Under the pieces are notes generated by a model. It searched no databases. It worked only from the letters and a program-made list of their open reading frames with translations, and was not told the origin of the DNA. Both the position numbers and the translations under genes were made by a program. Shown piece after piece: positions 41,062-49,693 of a DNA stretch of 64,000 nucleotides. The stretch spans positions 1 through 64,000 of the forward strand of contig NZ_JACJHR010000009.1 of NCBI RefSeq assembly GCF_014174495.1. Direction: 5' to 3'. The first letter of the stretch is position 1, and every line of letters starts with the position of its first letter. The stretch is from Amycolatopsis echigonensis (GTDB taxonomy: Bacteria; Actinomycetota; Actinomycetes; Mycobacteriales; Pseudonocardiaceae).

Positions 41062-42264
41062 GTGTCTGCGTCCACGAAAAGGCTGTTCACGTCGGAATCC
41101 GTGACGGAGGGCCACCCCGACAAGATCTGTGACGCCATCAGCGACTCGATCCTCGACGGCCTGCTGACCAAGGACCCGCGCAGCCGGGTCGCCGTCGAGA
41201 CCCTGATCACGACGGGCCAGGTGCACGTCGCGGGCGAGGTGACGACCGAGGCGTACGCGGACATCCCCACCATCGTGCGGGACGTCATCCTGCGCATCGG
41301 GTACGACTCGTCGGCCAAGGGCTTCGACGGCAACTCTTGCGGCGTGAACGTGGCGATCGGGTCGCAGTCCCCGGACATCGCCCAGGGCGTCGACACCGCG
41401 TACGAGTCGCGCGTGGAGTCGGACGAGGACGAGATCAACCGCCAGGGCGCGGGCGACCAGGGCCTGATGTTCGGCTACGCCTGCTCGGACACGCCGGAGC
41501 TGATGCCGCTGCCGATCGCGCTCGCGCACCGGCTGTCGCGCCGGCTGACCGCGGTCCGCAAGGACGGCGTGCTGCCGTACCTGCGCCCGGACGGCAAGAC
41601 CCAGGTCACCATCGAGTACGCGGGCGAACAGCCGGTGCGGCTCGACACCGTCGTCGTGTCCACCCAGCACGCGGACGGGATCGACCTGGAGCAGATGCTC
41701 GGGGTCGACGTGAAGAAGCACGTGGTGGAGCCGGAGCTGGCCGAGCTGGGCCTCGACACCGACAGCACGCGCCTGCTGGTGAACCCCACCGGCCGCTTCG
41801 TGATCGGCGGCCCGATGGGCGACGCCGGGCTCACCGGCCGCAAGATCATCGTCGACACCTACGGCGGCATGGCCCGCCACGGCGGCGGCGCGTTCTCCGG
41901 CAAGGACCCGTCCAAGGTGGACCGCTCGGCCGCGTACGCGATGCGCTGGGTGGCCAAGAACGTGGTCGCCGCGGGCCTGGCCGGACGGGTCGAGGTGCAG
42001 GTGGCGTACGCGATCGGCAAGGCCGCCCCGGTGGGCCTGTTCGTCGAGACCTTCGGCACCGAAACGGTCGACCCGACGAAGATCCAGTCGGCCATCAGCG
42101 AGGTCTTCGACCTGCGTCCCGCCGCGATCATCCGCGACCTGGACCTGTTGCGCCCGATCTACGCCCCGACCGCGGCGTACGGCCACTTCGGCCGCCCCGA
42201 CCTGGACCTGCCGTGGGAAAGCACCGCCCGGGCAGACGCACTGCGCTCCCTGGCCGGCGCCTGA
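41062..42264 (+). CDS. metK: S-adenosylmethionine synthetase
   Basis: The 400-residue enzyme makes SAM from methionine and ATP. Signatures are [32 protein letters not shown] and [19 protein letters not shown] at 41062 is preferred (GAGG site at 41055-41058) over GTG at 41023, which would add 13 unlike residues. The 90-base leader shows no SAM riboswitch I can recognise. Confidence 0.98.
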   Translation: MSASTKRLFTSESVTEGHPDKICDAISDSILDGLLTKDPRSRVAVETLITTGQVHVAGEVTTEAYADIPTIVRDVILRIGYDSSAKGFDGNSCGVNVAIGSQSPDIAQGVDTAYESRVESDEDEINRQGAGDQGLMFGYACSDTPELMPLPIALAHRLSRRLTAVRKDGVLPYLRPDGKTQVTIEYAGEQPVRLDTVVVSTQHADGIDLEQMLGVDVKKHVVEPELAELGLDTDSTRLLVNPTGRFVIGGPMGDAGLTGRKIIVDTYGGMARHGGGAFSGKDPSKVDRSAAYAMRWVAKNVVAAGLAGRVEVQVAYAIGKAAPVGLFVETFGTETVDPTKIQSAISEVFDLRPAAIIRDLDLLRPIYAPTAAYGHFGRPDLDLPWESTARADALRSLAGA

Positions 42265-42276
42265 CCTTCGGTTGTC

Positions 42277-42325
42277 CGTGAAGGGCCCCTTGAGGGAATC
42301 CAATTCCCTCAAGGGGCCCTTCACG
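42277..42325 (+). terminator. 23-bp perfect hairpin after metK
   Basis: The arms at 42278-42299 and 42303-42324 are perfectly complementary over 22 bases, and 42277 pairs with 42325. The loop is three bases. It lies 12 bases past the metK stop. The arm word GTGAAGGGCCCCTTGAGGGAAT has close relatives at 50589-50610 (20 of 22) and, partly, at 12-31, so it belongs to a dispersed element. Confidence 0.85.
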
Positions 42326-42393
42326 CAACCAGCACCGCCGCGCCCGTTCCCTCGACGACAGGACTGTCAGCCCAGTCTGGTAGAGATCTTCTG

Positions 42394-44496
42394 GTGACCA
42401 GCTCCGAACCCGCCCCCCTATGGGACCTCCCGGAGCCTCCGCGCTCCGCCCCGGAGCCGAAGGCCACCCCGGCGAAGAAGACGGCCCGCAAACCCGCCCG
42501 CTCCCGCAAAGGCCAGCAAAACCCCGCCCCCGAACTCCCGGTCGCGAAGATCGCCGTAGACATCCCGCTCGCCCACCTGGACCGCACCTTCGACTACCAG
42601 GTCCCGGAAAAACTGCACGAATCAGCGGTCCCCGGCTGCCGGGTCCGAGTGCGCTTCGCCGGGCAACTCGTCGACGGCTACCTCATCGAACGCACCGACA
42701 CGACCGAATACGAGCGAAAACTCGCGTACCTGGAGCGGGTCACCTCAAGCGAACCCGTCCTCCCGCCCTCGTTGCACGCCGTCTGCCGCTCGGTAGCCGA
42801 CCGCTACGCCGGAACCCTGTCCGACGTCCTGCGCCTGGCCCTGCCGCCTCGACACGCGAAGGTAGAGGGCGAGCCGCCCGCGGAACCGGCCCCCGCGCCG
42901 GACGCGCCGGAGGTGTCCGCCTGGTCCCGGTATCAACGCGGCGAAGCCTTCCTGGAAGCAGTAGCGGAAGGCCGCCCGGCCAACGCGGTCTGGCAAGCCC
43001 TCCCCGGCGAGGACTGGCCCCGTCGCCTCGCCGAAGCGGCCGCCACCGCGGCGGCTCAAGGCCGAGGCGCGGTCTTGGTGGTGCCGGACCACCGCGACCT
43101 CACCCGAGTGCACGACGCGTGCATCGAACTGGTGGGGGAGAAGGGCGTCGCGGCGCTGATCGCCGGTTTGGGACCGGCCGAACGGTATCGTCGCTGGCTT
43201 TCCGTGCTGCGTGGCGCGGTCCGCGTGGTAGTCGGCACTCGCGCGGCGATGTTCGCGCCTGTCGCCGATCCTGGTCTGTTCGTCGTCTGGGACGACGGCG
43301 ACGATCTGCACCTGGATCCGCATGCCCCGTACCCGCACGTGCGGGATGTGCTGATGGATCGGGCCCACGCCACGAAATCGGCCTTCCTGGTCGGCGGATT
43401 CGCGCGGACCGCCGAGGCTCAGCTGCTCGTGGAATCCGGCTGGGCACAACAGATCCAGGCCGACCGTGCCGAACTCCGGGCCGCTGCCCCGCGCGTGACT
43501 CCGGTCGGCGAGGACTTCGACGTGGCGCGCGACGAGGCCGCCCGGGTCGCCCGTCTTCCCGCGGTCGCTTTCGAGGCCGCCCGCCAAGCTTTCACCGCCG
43601 GGTTACCGGCTTTGGTGCAAGTCCCGCGTCGCGGTTACGTCCCCGGATTGTCCTGCGGCCAATGCCGAACGCCCGCCCACTGTCGCCGCTGCGCCGGTCC
43701 GCTCGCCTTGCCCGGCGGTTCACAGGACGGTGCCCCGCGTCCGCCCGCCTGCCGGTGGTGCGGTGTCCCGGAGACCGCTTTCCGTTGTCCCGCTTGCGGT
43801 TCCGTCCGGTTGCGGGCCGTGGTCGTCGGCGCGAAACGCACTGCCGAAGAACTGGGCCGGGCTTTCCCCGGGGTGCCGGTCCGGACCTCCGGTGCGACCG
43901 AAGTCCTGGCGACCGTCCCGGGCCGCCCGGCGCTCGTGGTCTGCACGCCCGGCGCGGAGCCAGTCGCCGAAGGCGGTTACGGGGCGGCGCTGCTGCTGGA
44001 CGGCTGGGCGCTGCTCGGACGGCAGGATCTGCGCGCCGCGGAAGAAACTCTCCGCCGCTGGATGGCTGCCGGCGCCCTGGTCCGCCCGGCGTCGAGCGGG
44101 GGCCGGGTGATCGTCGGCGCGGAAGCCGGATTGGCGGTCGTGCAGGCCCTGGTGCGCTGGGATCCGGGGTGGCACGCGAGCCAGGAACTGGAACAACGCC
44201 GGGAGCTGGGTTTCCCGCCCGCGACGCGGATGGCGAGCGTCGAGGGGAGCCCGGCCGCGGTGGCGAGCGTGCTCGACGACCTCCCGCTGCCGGAAAGCGG
44301 CGAGGTGCTGGGCCCGGTCCCGCTGGGCGATTACGACGACGAGGGCAACGCGGAACGGGAGCGGGCGCTGGTACGGGTGGCCCGCCCGGACGGCCGCGCC
44401 CTGGCGACAGTGGTGCGCGACGCGGTGGCCCGCCGCGATGCCCGCAAGGCGGTGGAGCCGGTGCGGGTTCAGTTGGACCCGTTGGACTTGATTTAG
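42394..44496 (+). CDS. priA: PriA-like primosomal protein N', helicase motifs lost
   Basis: The 700-residue protein keeps the PriA layout: N-terminal DNA-binding domain (IAVDIPLAHLDRTFDYQVPE), helicase-like body, cysteine-rich zinc region (CGQCRTPAHCRRC, then CRWCG and FRCPACG) and C-terminal domain. The Walker A GxTGSGKT is replaced by QALPGEDWPRR and the DEEH box by WDDGDD, so ATP hydrolysis is unlikely. Mycobacterial PriA is degenerate in the same way. It probably acts as a structural loader at stalled forks. GTG start at 42394. The last 70 bases are echoed just downstream. Confidence 0.9.
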   Translation: MTSSEPAPLWDLPEPPRSAPEPKATPAKKTARKPARSRKGQQNPAPELPVAKIAVDIPLAHLDRTFDYQVPEKLHESAVPGCRVRVRFAGQLVDGYLIERTDTTEYERKLAYLERVTSSEPVLPPSLHAVCRSVADRYAGTLSDVLRLALPPRHAKVEGEPPAEPAPAPDAPEVSAWSRYQRGEAFLEAVAEGRPANAVWQALPGEDWPRRLAEAAATAAAQGRGAVLVVPDHRDLTRVHDACIELVGEKGVAALIAGLGPAERYRRWLSVLRGAVRVVVGTRAAMFAPVADPGLFVVWDDGDDLHLDPHAPYPHVRDVLMDRAHATKSAFLVGGFARTAEAQLLVESGWAQQIQADRAELRAAAPRVTPVGEDFDVARDEAARVARLPAVAFEAARQAFTAGLPALVQVPRRGYVPGLSCGQCRTPAHCRRCAGPLALPGGSQDGAPRPPACRWCGVPETAFRCPACGSVRLRAVVVGAKRTAEELGRAFPGVPVRTSGATEVLATVPGRPALVVCTPGAEPVAEGGYGAALLLDGWALLGRQDLRAAEETLRRWMAAGALVRPASSGGRVIVGAEAGLAVVQALVRWDPGWHASQELEQRRELGFPPATRMASVEGSPAAVASVLDDLPLPESGEVLGPVPLGDYDDEGNAERERALVRVARPDGRALATVVRDAVARRDARKAVEPVRVQLDPLDLI

Positions 44497-44534
44497 GCGG
44501 TGGCCCGGCGCGGGTGCCACGGGCCTGGGCCGCG

Positions 44535-44606
44535 CGGCTTGCCGACGGTGGTGCGCGACGCGGTGGCCCGCCCCGACGCCCGGGAGGCGGTCGAGCCAGC
44601 ACGGGG
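44535..44606 (+). pseudogene. partial duplicate of the priA 3' end
   Basis: The stretch around 44535-44606 reads LPTVVRDAVARPDAREAVEP, against LATVVRDAVARRDARKAVEP at the priA C-terminus (about 44400-44460). It is a copy of the last 25 codons or so, after which similarity stops. It links priA to the tandem repeat that follows and looks like a relic of a local duplication. Confidence 0.7.
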
Positions 44607-44619
44607 TGCCACAGGCCTC

Positions 44620-45080
44620 GGGGGGCTTGCTCGACTGGACGGTCACTTCCCGCGCGGATGCCGAGGCACTCAGGGCCACGTGCAGAAGCCGGCAGCGCGC
44701 GGCGGGACGGCTCGCCACACCCCGTGCTCCGGGCGAATCAGCGTGACTGCGACGGGATCCGCTGAACCTGCTCCAGCCGACGGCTCATTCCCGCGCCGGT
44801 GCCGAGGTGCTCAAGGCCTCGCACGAGCGGACAACGCGCGGCGGGACGGCTCACCACGCCCCGCGCTCCGGGCGAATCAGCGCGACCGCGACGGGGTCCG
44901 CTGAACCCGCTCCAGCCGACCGCTCATTCCGGTGCCGACGCCGAGGCACTCAAGGCCTCGCACGAGCGGACAACGCGCGGCGGGACGGCTCACCACGCCC
45001 CGCACTCCGGGTGAATCAGCGCGACCGCAACCGGATCCGCTGAATGCGCCTCAGCCAACCGCTCATTCCCGCGCCAAACC
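44620..45080 (+). repeat. 139-bp tandem repeat array downstream of priA
   Basis: Anchor words recur at an exact 139-base period. GCTGAACC(T/C)GCTCCAGCCGA starts at 44761 and 44900, with a decayed third copy at 45039. GGCGGGACGGCTC starts at 44701, 44840 and 44979. So about three copies plus partial ends are present, most alike in the second and third. The period is not a multiple of three and frames break between copies, so it is not coding. The rest of the 871-base gap (44497-45367) shows nothing else I can name. Confidence 0.85.
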
Positions 45081-45367
45081 CCGCGACCGAAGCGGGTTTC
45101 CGTACTGCTGCGCGGTTTCCGTTTGAACCGATTCATCTCGGGGTGTATTGGGGACGTGAAAAACGGGGGAGGGGCGCGGTCGCGCAGGGTAGCCGGTTGC
45201 TCCGTTCGCGGGACTGGGCTGCGGCATTCGCCGTCTTCGCGGCTACCCGGCGCGCACTTACCCTTGAGGCCGGGCGGACAAGATCAGGACCGCGGCCCGG
45301 ACCGGCTCCGGGACGGCCGTCCGCTCGCGTGCCCCGTGCCCGGTCCTGCGGACAGGAGTCGGCGTTG

Positions 45368-45913
45368 ATGGGCGACGTCTCGATCCGGCCGGCTGAGCAG
45401 GCGGACCTCGCGGCGCTGGCGGAGATCCTCGGCGACCGGGGATTCTTCGACGACCGGTTCACCCGGCAGGCGAAGGGGCTCGGCGTCCTGTTCACCGCGT
45501 GGTGCTCCGCGCGGCCGGTCGGCGCGGTGTACCTGTGGCTGGAGGACGCCGAGGAGCCGCCGATCCGCGGCCACCTGCCGGGCGTTCCGCTGCTGAATCA
45601 CCTGGAAGTGGCTCCGGACGCGCGCAACCGCGGCGTCGGCGCGGCTCTGGTCCGCGCGGCCGAGGAGTACCTGGTCGGTCATGGCCACGCGCTCGGCGCG
45701 CTCGCGGTCCGCACGGACAACACGCGCGCCGCCCGGCTGTACCGTCGCCTCGGCTACCACGACTGGGGCCACGGCACGGTCGTGTGCTACGCCGAGCGCG
45801 TTTTCCCGGACGGGCGCACGGTTTCCGAGGCCGAGCGCTGCCACGTGCTGGTGAAAAGACTGCCGGACGACCGTCCCGCACCGCTCGCCAGCCGCACCTG
45901 CGGCGAACGCTGA
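45368..45913 (+). CDS. GNAT-family N-acetyltransferase
   Basis: The 181-residue protein has the GNAT acetyl-CoA fold. The conserved motif is LEVAPDARNRGVGAALVRAA (R/Q-x-x-G-x-G/A as RNRGVG), and ALAVRTDNTRAARLYRRLGY is the typical late strand-helix. The acceptor is unknown. ATG at 45368 starts just before SIRPAEQADL, the family N-terminus. It converges on the glycosyltransferase-like gene with a 4-base gap. Confidence 0.9.
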   Translation: MGDVSIRPAEQADLAALAEILGDRGFFDDRFTRQAKGLGVLFTAWCSARPVGAVYLWLEDAEEPPIRGHLPGVPLLNHLEVAPDARNRGVGAALVRAAEEYLVGHGHALGALAVRTDNTRAARLYRRLGYHDWGHGTVVCYAERVFPDGRTVSEAERCHVLVKRLPDDRPAPLASRTCGER

Positions 45914-45917
45914 ACCT

Positions 45918-47057
45918 TCAGGATTTGTGCACGATCTCCGCGATCCCCAGCGTGCCGAACGCGGCGTCCGGATCGCTCGCCGAACCGTGCCGCGCGCGCA
46001 GCGACAGGAGATGCGTGTGCCACGCTTCCCGGTCGTCCTGCCAGGCGCGCAGGTAGCCGACGCACAGGTCCGGCTCGATCAGCAGGCTGCGGCCGAGAGC
46101 CGCCTTCAGGGCGGCGACCATCCGGTCCTCGTGCGCGCCGGTCAGGTGCGGCGCGTCCTGGACCTGGCGCAGCGTGGTGCGGATGAACGCCCGGCGGCTT
46201 TTCAGGAAGTCCTTCCAGTACCCGGCGTTCGCGTCGGCGATGCCGAGACCGTTGTCCAGCAGGCAGTAGATGCCCTCGGCGAGCGTGTCGCCCAGTTCCT
46301 CCGACCGGGCGCGCATGGTGTCGCGATAGGGGTCGTAGTCGCCCTGGTACGCGGTCCCGGTGACCGCGGTGGCGCGCAGGCCGGTGCCGCTGAGGAGAAA
46401 GAACCAGTCCTCGTTGTAGATGTCCGGGAAGAACGAGGAGAACGCGTCTCGCCCGACCGCCAGTGCGCCGCCGCCGACGAACGTGTCCTGCTGTCCGCCG
46501 GAATCGCGGTAGGCGTGACACACCACGGAGTTGTCCGGCATTCCGGTGTTGGCGAGGCCGACCGCCGCGTACTCGTCGAGCAGACCCGCCGCCGCGCGCA
46601 GGTCGCCGGGGCGCGAGAGATGGATGTCGTCGTCGAGGAAAAGGATCCGCTGCCAGCCCGCGAGGTCGGCGACGAGCACGCCGAGGTTGCGCTTGAAACT
46701 CGTGTCGGCCCGGCGCAGCATGCGTTTCGCCTGCTGCTGCAGAAGCTTGTTCGTCTCGAACGGCGGCACGGCGCCGAGACCGGCGGCCTCGTCGGTGTCG
46801 ATCGCGCGGACTCGCACCCCGGCGCGTTTCGCGGCGAGCACCGCGTCGGTCGCGCGCGCGTTCTTGCTGCACAGCAACAGAAGCGTGGCGTCGAGTTCGC
46901 GGGCGGCGCGGAAAGCGTCCTTGAGGTAGGCGGCGGGACGGCCGTTGGGCACGACGATCGCGTCCAGCTGGGCCTGCGGCGCGTCTTCGGCGGCGACGTG
47001 ATGCAGCAGGCGCTGATGCGTCGTGTGCTGCGCCGGCGCTGCGACGGTCGCGGTCAT
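45918..47057 (-). CDS. GT-A-fold glycosyltransferase-like protein
   Basis: The 379-residue protein looks like a nucleotide-sugar glycosyltransferase. The metal-binding element is ILFLDDDIHL (Asp at 142-144). Further on, TFVGGGALAVGRDAF and YNEDWFFLL resemble the acceptor-side ED region of GT2-type enzymes. There is no membrane segment or signal. The ATG at 47057 overlaps the upstream XRE-fusion gene's stop (ATGA), so the two proteins are made together. An earlier in-frame ATG at 47078 is possible but would overlap more. Substrate unknown. Confidence 0.7.
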   Translation of the reverse strand: MTATVAAPAQHTTHQRLLHHVAAEDAPQAQLDAIVVPNGRPAAYLKDAFRAARELDATLLLLCSKNARATDAVLAAKRAGVRVRAIDTDEAAGLGAVPPFETNKLLQQQAKRMLRRADTSFKRNLGVLVADLAGWQRILFLDDDIHLSRPGDLRAAAGLLDEYAAVGLANTGMPDNSVVCHAYRDSGGQQDTFVGGGALAVGRDAFSSFFPDIYNEDWFFLLSGTGLRATAVTGTAYQGDYDPYRDTMRARSEELGDTLAEGIYCLLDNGLGIADANAGYWKDFLKSRRAFIRTTLRQVQDAPHLTGAHEDRMVAALKAALGRSLLIEPDLCVGYLRAWQDDREAWHTHLLSLRARHGSASDPDAAFGTLGIAEIVHKS

Positions 47058-48121
47058 GGAAGGCTCGATTCTGGCCACTCGTGCAGCCGGTTTTCGGGCA
47101 GGGTCCAGTCAGGCGTGAGCCCTTGGTTGTCGAAGACCGGGACCCGGCTGATGATGCTGAAGGAATCCGCGCCCGCGAAGCGCCGGTCGAGGTAAGCCTG
47201 GTTGCGGTCGCGGAAGCGGCGGTCGGTCAGCGCTCGTACAGCCCCGAGGGTGCCGCGGCTGTACATCCCGTTGCACACGGTCACAGTGCGCTTGCGGTTG
47301 AGCGGGCTGACGCCGTGGTAGAAGTGCGCGACGTCCTCGAGCAGGACGCCGTCGCGCAGTTTGGCGCTGAACCTCTGGGTCGTCCCGTCCGGGCGGGTCA
47401 CCTCGAACCCGCTGTCCAGCTCCTCCTCGTCGCCCTTGCGGCTGATCTGGCGGACCGGCACGTCGACCCGGTCGAGCAGGGCGCGGGTCTGCGGGTTCCA
47501 GTCGACGCCGCCGAGCAGCACCAGGTGCGCGGTGTACTCGTCCGCCGACAGCGTCGTGTTCTGGTCGGTGGTGCGGAAGGTGACGTTGCTCGCCGGGTTG
47601 CACGCGCGGATGTGGCCGTAGAGCTCCAGCAGCGCGTCCGGGTCGGCGTAGGTGTAGAGGTTCACGAAGTCCGGGCTGGACGGGTCGGTGTAGGCGATGC
47701 GGTACTTCTCCGGCAGCTGCGCGCAGACGATCACGATGTCCTGGTTCGGCGGGAAGTGCCACAGGCTCGCCGGGGCGAAGACCGGCTGGGCGGGCGGGTC
47801 GTCGAGGTCGCCGCGCAGCGCCTGCAGCTCCCCGAGCAGCTCCTTGCGGACGGTGTGCTCCTCGTCCGTCAGGTCCGCGACGTCGAGGAGATGAAGTTTC
47901 GGGCCCTGCACCGAACGGCGGGTGGCGAAGAAGGTCGCGTACGCCTCGAGCCGCGGCGGCGGGGGCGTCACCGGTTTCGCCACGTTCTCCCACGACGACA
48001 GCAGGCCGGTGCTCACGCCGAAAGCCTCGGCGAGCTGCTTCTGGGTGAGCACCACGTCGGACCAGCTCTCCTTGCGCAGGGTGCGCAGTCGAGCGGCGAG
48101 CGCGGGGTTGGGCTGAGACAC
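47054..48121 (-). CDS. XRE helix-turn-helix protein with large conserved C-terminal domain of unknown function
   Basis: This 355-residue protein opens with an XRE-type helix-turn-helix (about residues 8-60: VLTQKQLAEAFGVSTGLLSS, then WEN). A 250-residue C-terminal domain follows that I cannot name. It has an alternating strand/helix pattern: QDIVIVCAQLPE, YADPDALLELYGHIRA, HLVLLGGVDWNPQTRALLD and YSRGTLGAVRALTDRRFRDR. This suggests a Rossmann-like sensor or nucleotide-handling domain. GTG start at 48121. It is divergent from the cyclase-like gene and overlaps the glycosyltransferase-like gene. TTCAGT words directly upstream could be its operator. Confidence 0.65.
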   Translation of the reverse strand: MSQPNPALAARLRTLRKESWSDVVLTQKQLAEAFGVSTGLLSSWENVAKPVTPPPPRLEAYATFFATRRSVQGPKLHLLDVADLTDEEHTVRKELLGELQALRGDLDDPPAQPVFAPASLWHFPPNQDIVIVCAQLPEKYRIAYTDPSSPDFVNLYTYADPDALLELYGHIRACNPASNVTFRTTDQNTTLSADEYTAHLVLLGGVDWNPQTRALLDRVDVPVRQISRKGDEEELDSGFEVTRPDGTTQRFSAKLRDGVLLEDVAHFYHGVSPLNRKRTVTVCNGMYSRGTLGAVRALTDRRFRDRNQAYLDRRFAGADSFSIISRVPVFDNQGLTPDWTLPENRLHEWPESSLP

Positions 48122-48124
48122 GAC

Positions 48125-48366
48125 TTCAGACCCTTCAGTGAAGTTCAGTCAGGCGTGAATGGCGGGGATTCTACACCCGGGAGGCCGGAGTCGCCGGACA
48201 GGCCGGGGTCGAGTGTCGGCGGCGGTTCAGGGATTGCCTATCGCGGGCCAGACCGGCAGGTGAAGCGAAGATGTCGGGTGCGCGACACCATTGTTTCAGT
48301 ACCGGCCCAGCCTTATAGTAGCTTCTGTGAAAGTCTACTAGATTTCAGTAGCTTCCTGAAATAAGG
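48125..48366. promoter_or_regulatory. divergent promoter with repeated TTCAGT words and inverted repeats
   Basis: TTCAG(T/A) occurs at 48125, 48134 and 48144, at 9-10 base spacing just upstream of the XRE gene, and again at 48295 and 48344. Nearer the cyclase gene, ATTTCAG and CTGAAAT (7-bp arms, 48343-48363 region) form an inverted repeat. AGTAG/CTACT words alternate at 48317-48350. The right part is unusually AT-rich for this genome. These are candidate operators for the XRE protein or for another regulator. Confidence 0.55.
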
Positions 48367-48374
48367 GGGCGGTC

Positions 48375-48995
48375 ATGGACACCTCAGCAGTACAGGCACC
48401 AGTTCACCGAGCCATCCTGGTCGTCGACATCGAAGGGTCGACCACGCGCACGAACCCGGCTCGGGCCGGGCTCCGTTCGGTCCTGTTCGCCCTGCTCGAC
48501 GAGGCGTTCCGGGCCGGCGGCATCACGGAGGAGTTCCGGGATCCGTTCGTGGACCGCGGCGACGGAGCGCTGTGCCTCGTCCGCCCGGTCGACGAGGTGC
48601 CGAAGACGGTCCTGCTCGCCCGCGTGGTGCCCGCGTTGACCGAACTGCTCGCCCGGCACGGCGACCAGGACCCCGAACTGGCCTTCCGGCTGAGGGTCTC
48701 GGTGCACGCCGGCGAGGTGCACTACGACGCACACGGACCGTACGGCGAGGACATCGACATCGCCTGCCGGCTCCTCGACGCCCCTGATCTGAGACGCAGG
48801 CTGCGCGCCTCCTCGGGCCCGCTCGCGCTGGTCGTCTCGAACGCCATCCACCGCTCGGTCGTCCGGCACGGCTACGCCGGGATCGACCGCAGCTCCTTCG
48901 CGCACGCCTTCCGCGTGCGCGTCGGCGGGCAGCGGACCCGGGGCTGGGTCCGCACCACCGACGCCGTCCGGCCGGGAGCGGGACTGATCGCCTGA
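48375..48995 (+). CDS. class III nucleotidyl cyclase-like protein
   Basis: The 206-residue single-domain protein resembles class III nucleotide cyclases. The first metal aspartate is Asp18 in LVVDIEGSTT and the second is Asp63 in DRGDGAL. RVSVHAGEV (about 107-115) is the central strand. In GEDIDIACRLL the transition-state arginine is Arg132, but the usual Asn four residues before it is Asp128. No lysine or aspartate pair for adenine can be assigned by eye, so the nucleotide (A, G or a pyrimidine) is open. It is followed 33 bases later by a Crp-type regulator. ATG at 48375 has a GGGGGC-type site. Confidence 0.75.
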   Translation: MDTSAVQAPVHRAILVVDIEGSTTRTNPARAGLRSVLFALLDEAFRAGGITEEFRDPFVDRGDGALCLVRPVDEVPKTVLLARVVPALTELLARHGDQDPELAFRLRVSVHAGEVHYDAHGPYGEDIDIACRLLDAPDLRRRLRASSGPLALVVSNAIHRSVVRHGYAGIDRSSFAHAFRVRVGGQRTRGWVRTTDAVRPGAGLIA

Positions 48996-49028
48996 CCGGT
49001 CCGGCCGACGACGAGGAGGGGGATCGCC

Positions 49029-49691
49029 GTGGAAACGATCGGGTTCTGGCCGGCGCTGGGCGCCGCGGACCGCGCGAAATTCGAAGAACTGTCCGTCCGC
49101 AAGGCTTACCGGCGCGGGGACGTTCTCTGCCGCGAAGGCGAGCGGGCCTCGGTGGTGCTTCTCCTGCTGACCGGGCACGTCCGGATCACCAACGCGACGC
49201 CGGACGGGCGCGAGGTCGTGATCGGCGTCCGCGGCGCGGGCGACGTGATCGGCGAACTGGCCGTGATCGACGGCGGACGGAGGTCGGCGACTGTGCAAGC
49301 ACTCGACGAACTGGACGTCCTGGTCGTGCCCGCCGCGCGGTTCGTCGCGCTGTGCCAGCGCGAAGCGGCGATTTCCTGGGCACTGCTTCAAGTTTTGGCC
49401 GACCGGATGCGCGACGTCGGACGCCAATGGCTCGATCTCGGCGGCGGGACGACCACCCGCCGCGTCGCCGCGCAGCTGATGCAGCTGGCGGTGCAGCACG
49501 GCGTGCGGCGCGGTGCGGACATCGAAGTCAAAGTGCCTGGCACGCAAGCGGAACTCGCGATGACAGCGGCGATTTCGCGCGAATCGTGGGCGAGGGTGAC
49601 CCGGGAACTCCGCCGCCGGGGGGTGATCAGCACCGCGCGCGGCCAGGTGACCGTCCACCGGCTCGCGGAACTGCGAAGGCTCGCCCGCTGA
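49029..49691 (+). CDS. Crp/Fnr-family regulator with cyclic-nucleotide-binding domain
   Basis: This 220-residue protein has an N-terminal CNB domain (about residues 5-120). The phosphate cassette GDVIGELAVIDGGRRSATV keeps the Gly-Glu-Leu and Arg-Ser-Ala positions needed to hold a cyclic nucleotide phosphate. A C-terminal winged helix (about 150-215: QAELAMTAAISRESWARVTR) binds DNA. It is a natural receptor for the product of the cyclase-like gene upstream. GTG start at 49029 follows GAGGAGGGG. A perfect Crp-type palindrome follows its stop. Confidence 0.9.
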   Translation: METIGFWPALGAADRAKFEELSVRKAYRRGDVLCREGERASVVLLLLTGHVRITNATPDGREVVIGVRGAGDVIGELAVIDGGRRSATVQALDELDVLVVPAARFVALCQREAAISWALLQVLADRMRDVGRQWLDLGGGTTTRRVAAQLMQLAVQHGVRRGADIEVKVPGTQAELAMTAAISRESWARVTRELRRRGVISTARGQVTVHRLAELRRLAR

Positions 49692-49693
49692 AC

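Noticed and set aside
44620-45080. A CRISPR array
   Set aside because: The period is 139 bases with whole-unit similarity; there are no short repeats with unique spacers and no cas genes nearby.
44500-45126. Several short plus-strand frames in the repeat region after priA
   Set aside because: They change frame with each 139-bp unit, share repeated Arg/Gly-rich products and have no start signals.
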